Below, piece after piece: positions 6,916-9,552 of a stretch of DNA of 9,552 nt (positions are counted from its first letter, which is position 1; each line of letters opens with the position of its first letter). Position numbers and translations under genes: made by a program. Under the pieces are notes generated by a model. The model did no database searches and had not been told where the DNA came from. It saw only the letters and a list, made by a program, of their open reading frames with translations. Origin of the DNA: SOKG01 sp964502665 (GTDB taxonomy: Bacteria > Chloroflexota > Dehalococcoidia > SZUA-161); the NCBI GenBank assembly GCA_964502665.1, contig CAZCXP010000096.1, positions 1 through 9,552 of the forward strand, read 5' to 3'.

Positions 6916-7398
6916 ATGACCGAGGGTTCAGCAGTCATGGACGAGCTCAGAGGGATGATTGGCGCTATGACAGAGCCGGGTATTAGCGAGGTGGAGAGAG
7001 GCGCCATAAGGAGGTATGCCGACGCCGTCGGTAACCCCAACCCCCTGTACAGCGATGTCGAGTATGCCAGGAGGAGCAGGTACGGGGAAGTGATATGCCC
7101 TCCAGGGTTTTTCGGCTGGCCAATGAAAGCGTTCACTGGTGCGGTGGAGGTAATGGCTCCGGTGTTCGGCGCCCTGTTTAAGGCCGGTTTGGTCCGCATC
7201 CTCGATGGCGGCATGACATATGAATTCTTCCTCCCCGTGCGCGCAGGCGACACCTTGACCTGGTATGTCAGGTTCGTCGATGCCAGGGAGCGGGAGGGCA
7301 AAACGGGGAAGATGGTCTTCCTCAGCTTCGAGACCACCTATATCAACCAGCGTGGCGATCTGGTGGCCAAGGCCAGAAACACCTTTCTCGCCCGCTAG
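6916..7398 (+). CDS. MaoC-like / FAS1-type dehydratase hot-dog protein, apparently lacking catalytic residues
   Basis: This 160-residue single hot-dog protein is of the FAS1-like dehydratase (MaoC N-terminal) type. RRYADAVGNPNPLYSD (32-47) and YGEVICPPGF (56-65) are characteristic, and the MTYEFFLPVRAGDTL stretch (100-114) is the second half of the fold. In R-specific enoyl-CoA hydratases the loop reads D-x-N-P-x-H. Here the Asp is Asn40 and the His is Tyr45, so it probably cannot hydrate alone. HadA of the mycobacterial HadAB dehydratase is a comparable non-catalytic half that needs a catalytic partner; none is in this window. ATG 6916 is preferred because GGGGAGG (6901-6907) is eight bases upstream; a GTG at 6907 would overlap that site. 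The gap from the ACAD gene is 50 bases, with no terminator seen. The expected role is binding or hydrating the enoyl-CoA made by the ACAD, with a partner encoded elsewhere. Confidence 0.82.
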   Translation: MTEGSAVMDELRGMIGAMTEPGISEVERGAIRRYADAVGNPNPLYSDVEYARRSRYGEVICPPGFFGWPMKAFTGAVEVMAPVFGALFKAGLVRILDGGMTYEFFLPVRAGDTLTWYVRFVDAREREGKTGKMVFLSFETTYINQRGDLVAKARNTFLAR

Positions 7399-7456
7399 TT
7401 CAGGTGGAGAGGATGGCAGAAAACGCAGGAGGAAGGTTTTGAAAGAGAGGGGCTCT

Positions 7457-8635
7457 ATGGCGACCGCAGCTCTGCAGGGGATAAGGCTACTGGATATGGC
7501 GTGGATAGGCCCCGGGCCCTTTTGCACCACTCTCCTTGGCGATCTCGGCGCTGAGATTATAAAGATTCACGAGCCTGATATTGAGCGTCGCGGCGGCCCG
7601 GCCTCGTATGCCTTCCCGGCCTCACCTGATTTCCCTGGCATGCGCAACTGCAAGACCATCGGCCTCGATCTCAAAACCGGGGACGGGCGCAGCATCTTCT
7701 ATGAGCTGGCCAAGACCGCTGACGTTGTGCTGGAAGGCTACCGGCCCGGCGTTATGAAGCGTCTGGGCGTTGACTACGACACCATCAAGAAGGTCAACCC
7801 GAGGATTGTCTATACCTCGCTGACGGGCTACGGGCAGGAGGGGGTCTACCGCGATGTCGTTGGGCATGACATCAACTACATATCAATCGGGGGCCTTCTC
7901 GGCCTGACGGGCGTTGTTGGGGGTGAGCCGGTGATTCCAGGCACACTGGTGGCGGACTTCGCTGCCGGCGGGATGGCCGCTGCACTCGGGATTCTGGCGG
8001 CATTGATGACCCGCGACAGGACTGGCGAGGCGCAGTTCGTGGACGTGGCCATGGCAGACGGGATCGTCGAGATGATGTCCGTTTGGCTAAACCCTTACCT
8101 GGTCTGGGGGGTAGAGTCCAGGCGGGGGGACACGTGGCTCGGCGGCCACTGGCCCTGGTACAACGTCTACGAAACAAAGGACGGGAAGCACGTGAGCATC
8201 GGCGCCCTTGAGCCGTGGTTCTATGCCAACCTGTGTCAGCTTCTCGGCCGTGAGGACCTCATCGAGCACCAGTTTGCCGAGGGCGAGAAGCGGGATGAGA
8301 TTTTCCGCGACTTCAAACAGACCTTCCTCACCAAGACCCGGGATGAGTGGGTGGAAATCCTGCGGCAGAAGGACACCTGTGTTGCCCCTGTTTACTCCCT
8401 TGACGAGGTGGCATCCGACCCCCAGTTGATCGCCCGCGGCATGATCAGGGAGCTGCCTCACCCTGTGCTGGGCAGTGTCAAGCAGGTGGGCTCCATGCTC
8501 AAGGTATCGGGCTCGCCGTTCCAGGTGAGGAACTGGTGCACTCGATTCGGGCAGCACACCGATGAGCTCCTGCTTGAGCTCGGCTACGATGCGGCGCGTA
8601 TCGGCGCACTGCGTCAGGCAGGGGCGATAAGCTAA
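7457..8635 (+). CDS. Alpha-methylacyl-CoA racemase (CaiB/BaiF family III fold)
   Basis: This 392-residue protein has the family III CoA-transferase fold, but its active-site residues match alpha-methylacyl-CoA racemase (AMACR, mycobacterial MCR). His137 is in GHDINY, Asp167 in VADFAAGG and Glu252 in GALEPWFY. The His-Asp spacing of 30 and His-Glu spacing of 115 equal those of MCR His126/Asp156/Glu241 as I remember them. It would interconvert 2R- and 2S-methylacyl-CoA so that a stereospecific ACAD can act. GIRLLDMAW..GPGPFCTTLLGDLGAEIIKI is the usual family N-terminus. The ATG at 7457 follows GAGAGGGG with a short spacer. An in-frame TTG at 7439 has a better-placed AGGAGGA (7427-7433) and would add six residues (MKERGS), so the start is uncertain. 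The gap after the MaoC-like gene is 58 bases and this is the last gene of the operon. A plain CoA transferase is the alternative call but is less likely given these residues. Confidence 0.87.
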   Translation: MATAALQGIRLLDMAWIGPGPFCTTLLGDLGAEIIKIHEPDIERRGGPASYAFPASPDFPGMRNCKTIGLDLKTGDGRSIFYELAKTADVVLEGYRPGVMKRLGVDYDTIKKVNPRIVYTSLTGYGQEGVYRDVVGHDINYISIGGLLGLTGVVGGEPVIPGTLVADFAAGGMAAALGILAALMTRDRTGEAQFVDVAMADGIVEMMSVWLNPYLVWGVESRRGDTWLGGHWPWYNVYETKDGKHVSIGALEPWFYANLCQLLGREDLIEHQFAEGEKRDEIFRDFKQTFLTKTRDEWVEILRQKDTCVAPVYSLDEVASDPQLIARGMIRELPHPVLGSVKQVGSMLKVSGSPFQVRNWCTRFGQHTDELLLELGYDAARIGALRQAGAIS

Positions 8636-8796
8636 GCCCTCGAATCCTTGCCCTGCCTCAGCGCCGTGGGGCACTTCCTTACAAACAGATATGCCGGAGG
8701 TGCTGAAGGAGAAGTAAGAAGGTCGACCCGCTATATAGTTCGCCGCATTTGGGACAGCGTGTCTACATTGTTTTGTGACCAATCGTACAATACCTG
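8636..8796. other. Intergenic region after the operon
   Basis: No gene is supported here. A nine-codon frame starting at 8691 has no ribosome site. GCCC and GGGC arms around 8650-8672 could form a weak stem, but no T-run follows, so I do not call a terminator. Base composition falls towards AT on the right, leading into the promoter of the next gene. Confidence 0.4.
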
Positions 8797-8825
8797 TTGC
8801 GATATTCTGGTGCGATATGTATAAT
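8797..8825 (+). promoter_or_regulatory. Sigma70-type promoter for the membrane-anchored protein gene
   Basis: TTGCGA (8797-8802) and a perfect TATAAT (8820-8825) are 17 bases apart, putting the transcript start near 8832 and giving a leader of about 42 bases to the GTG at 8874. This makes the last gene a separate transcription unit from the acyl-CoA operon. Confidence 0.65.
8798..8818 (+). repeat. Direct repeat TGCGATAT inside the promoter
   Basis: TGCGATAT occurs at 8798-8805 and again at 8811-8818, a 13-base period. The first copy overlaps the -35 box and the second abuts the -10 box. This is a possible binding site for a regulator, but the copies are short and chance cannot be excluded. 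Confidence 0.3.
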
Positions 8826-8873
8826 GGTCCAAGAGATCCTACTGCAATCAACCACTAACTGGCGGACAATAGC

Positions 8874-9552
8874 GTGAATTGGAGTTTGGTTGGGACAGTT
8901 GTCTTTGGCATCGTCGCGCTGATTACTTCGGGTGTAGCGATATGGCTTGGTTTCAAACAACTGATGCTTGCCAAGAAGCCGCAGCCGGTGTGGTCTTATA
9001 TGTCAGCACAAATCATCGGACTGGGTGGAACTGCCATTGAGGGATTGGAATTGCGTTTCAGAGGGAAGCCTATATCCGAAGTACACCAGACCGTATTCAT
9101 CTTTTACAGCAAAGGTAAAGGCGTTATTCGCTCTGAGGATGTTGTGAACAGGCCCACGATCCTGTTCAAAGGTGCTGAGATATTGCGCGACCCGCACCTA
9201 TTTGCAAATCGTGACGTAACTCAATTTAAGGTAGGCCGCGCTACAACAAGCGATGGTGACTGCTTGGAGCTGGACTTCTCTTTCCTTGAACAGGATGATG
9301 GTGTGATAGTGGAGGTATTGCATACAGGATACGAGTCTATCACTTGTTCAGGGTATATTATGGGCACTGAGAAACGAGGTATCGATGAGGTAAGACCTTT
9401 TTTTCCGTTCATGCCCACGGATTCACCTCTTGACAGAAAATTCAGTACTTTTCGTCGATTGAGTGCCGTGTTGCTAGTATTAGGTACTGCTTGTGTAGCA
9501 CTTGCATATGTATCATTTGGAACTGTTGGCTTCTCTATCGTTTCTGCTCTTA
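8874..9552 (+). CDS. Unrecognised membrane-anchored protein (3' end outside window)
   Basis: This frame is open from GTG 8874 to the right edge (226 codons). An in-frame TAA at 8856 leaves GTG as the only plausible start, and GGCGGA (8861-8866) is a modest ribosome site seven bases before it. Residues about 5-26 form one membrane helix (VGTVVFGIVALITSGVAIW), followed by positive charges (FKQLMLAKK) that suggest a cytoplasmic side. A polar region of about 165 residues, predominantly beta-like, follows, then a second hydrophobic segment at about 196-217 (LSAVLLVLGTACVALAYV). I recognise no family. Codon use and base composition differ from the operon: sampled 60-base lines are near or below 50% GC, against about 60% upstream, and third positions are richer in A/T. 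That suggests separate origin. It has its own promoter and no evident link to acyl-CoA metabolism. Confidence 0.65.
   Translation, partial: MNWSLVGTVVFGIVALITSGVAIWLGFKQLMLAKKPQPVWSYMSAQIIGLGGTAIEGLELRFRGKPISEVHQTVFIFYSKGKGVIRSEDVVNRPTILFKGAEILRDPHLFANRDVTQFKVGRATTSDGDCLELDFSFLEQDDGVIVEVLHTGYESITCSGYIMGTEKRGIDEVRPFFPFMPTDSPLDRKFSTFRRLSAVLLVLGTACVALAYVSFGTVGFSIVSAL

Noticed and set aside
8691..8717. A short frame (ATG to TAA) with a protein-end-like sequence after the operon
   Set aside because: It has eight residues, no ribosome site and nothing recognisable in frame upstream.
8087..8851. A 254-codon minus-strand frame opposite the end of the racemase gene
   Set aside because: It lies mostly opposite the conserved C-terminal part of the methylacyl-CoA racemase, and its translation has no recognisable domain.
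1..9552. CRISPR arrays, tRNA or rRNA genes, insertion sequences, toxin-antitoxin or phage-defence genes
   Set aside because: I looked on both strands. There are no regularly spaced repeats, no transposase motifs, no terminal inverted repeats and no RNA gene signatures.

Overview
This window looks like a bacterial chromosome segment of fairly high GC (visibly above 50% through the main operon). Arginine is often AGG/AGA and isoleucine often ATA. Shine-Dalgarno sites are strong, and the three promoter candidates match sigma70 consensus. The catabolic acyl-CoA gene content would suit an anaerobic or subsurface lineage such as Chloroflexota (Dehalococcoidia-like) or Desulfobacterota. That placement is a guess from codon style and gene content.

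Left part, minus strand (1-2692): two genes are read leftward, away from a central divergent promoter region. The upstream one is an Asp/Glu/hydantoin-racemase family protein (289 aa). After a gap of about 220 bp comes a hydantoinase A / acetone carboxylase beta-type ATPase, which has a GTG start and runs off the left edge (533 residues visible). Its carboxylase or hydantoinase partner subunits would lie outside the window.

Centre (2693-2982): a divergent control region. It has a TTGACA-17-TATACA promoter facing left, a TTGACA-17-TATAAC promoter facing right, and two inverted repeats that could be operators or hairpins.

Right part, plus strand (2983-8635): five closely spaced genes that read as one operon. 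They encode (1) an HMG-CoA-synthase-fold protein fused to a DUF35 zinc-ribbon/OB domain, (2) an SCP2-type thiolase, (3) an acyl-CoA dehydrogenase, (4) a small MaoC-like/FAS1-type hot-dog protein, and (5) a CaiB/BaiF-fold protein whose residues mark it as an alpha-methylacyl-CoA racemase. Together they look like a beta-oxidation module for a 2-methyl-branched acyl-CoA: epimerise the methyl centre, introduce a double bond, hydrate, then cleave the C-C bond. No acyl-CoA ligase and no 3-hydroxyacyl-CoA dehydrogenase are present.

The most unusual point is that two proteins appear to have lost catalytic residues. The HMG-CoA-synthase domain lacks the Glu, Cys and His of the family, and the MaoC-like protein lacks its Asp/His pair. 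By contrast, the thiolase and the racemase keep full sets. This suggests a multi-protein complex in which the dead HMGCS-DUF35 protein is a scaffold or substrate channel for the thiolase, comparable to the archaeal thiolase/DUF35/HMGCS complex or BbsAB.

Right end (8636-9552): a 238-bp intergenic region with a near-consensus promoter precedes an unrecognised, visibly lower-GC membrane-anchored protein that runs off the right edge and is probably unrelated to the operon.
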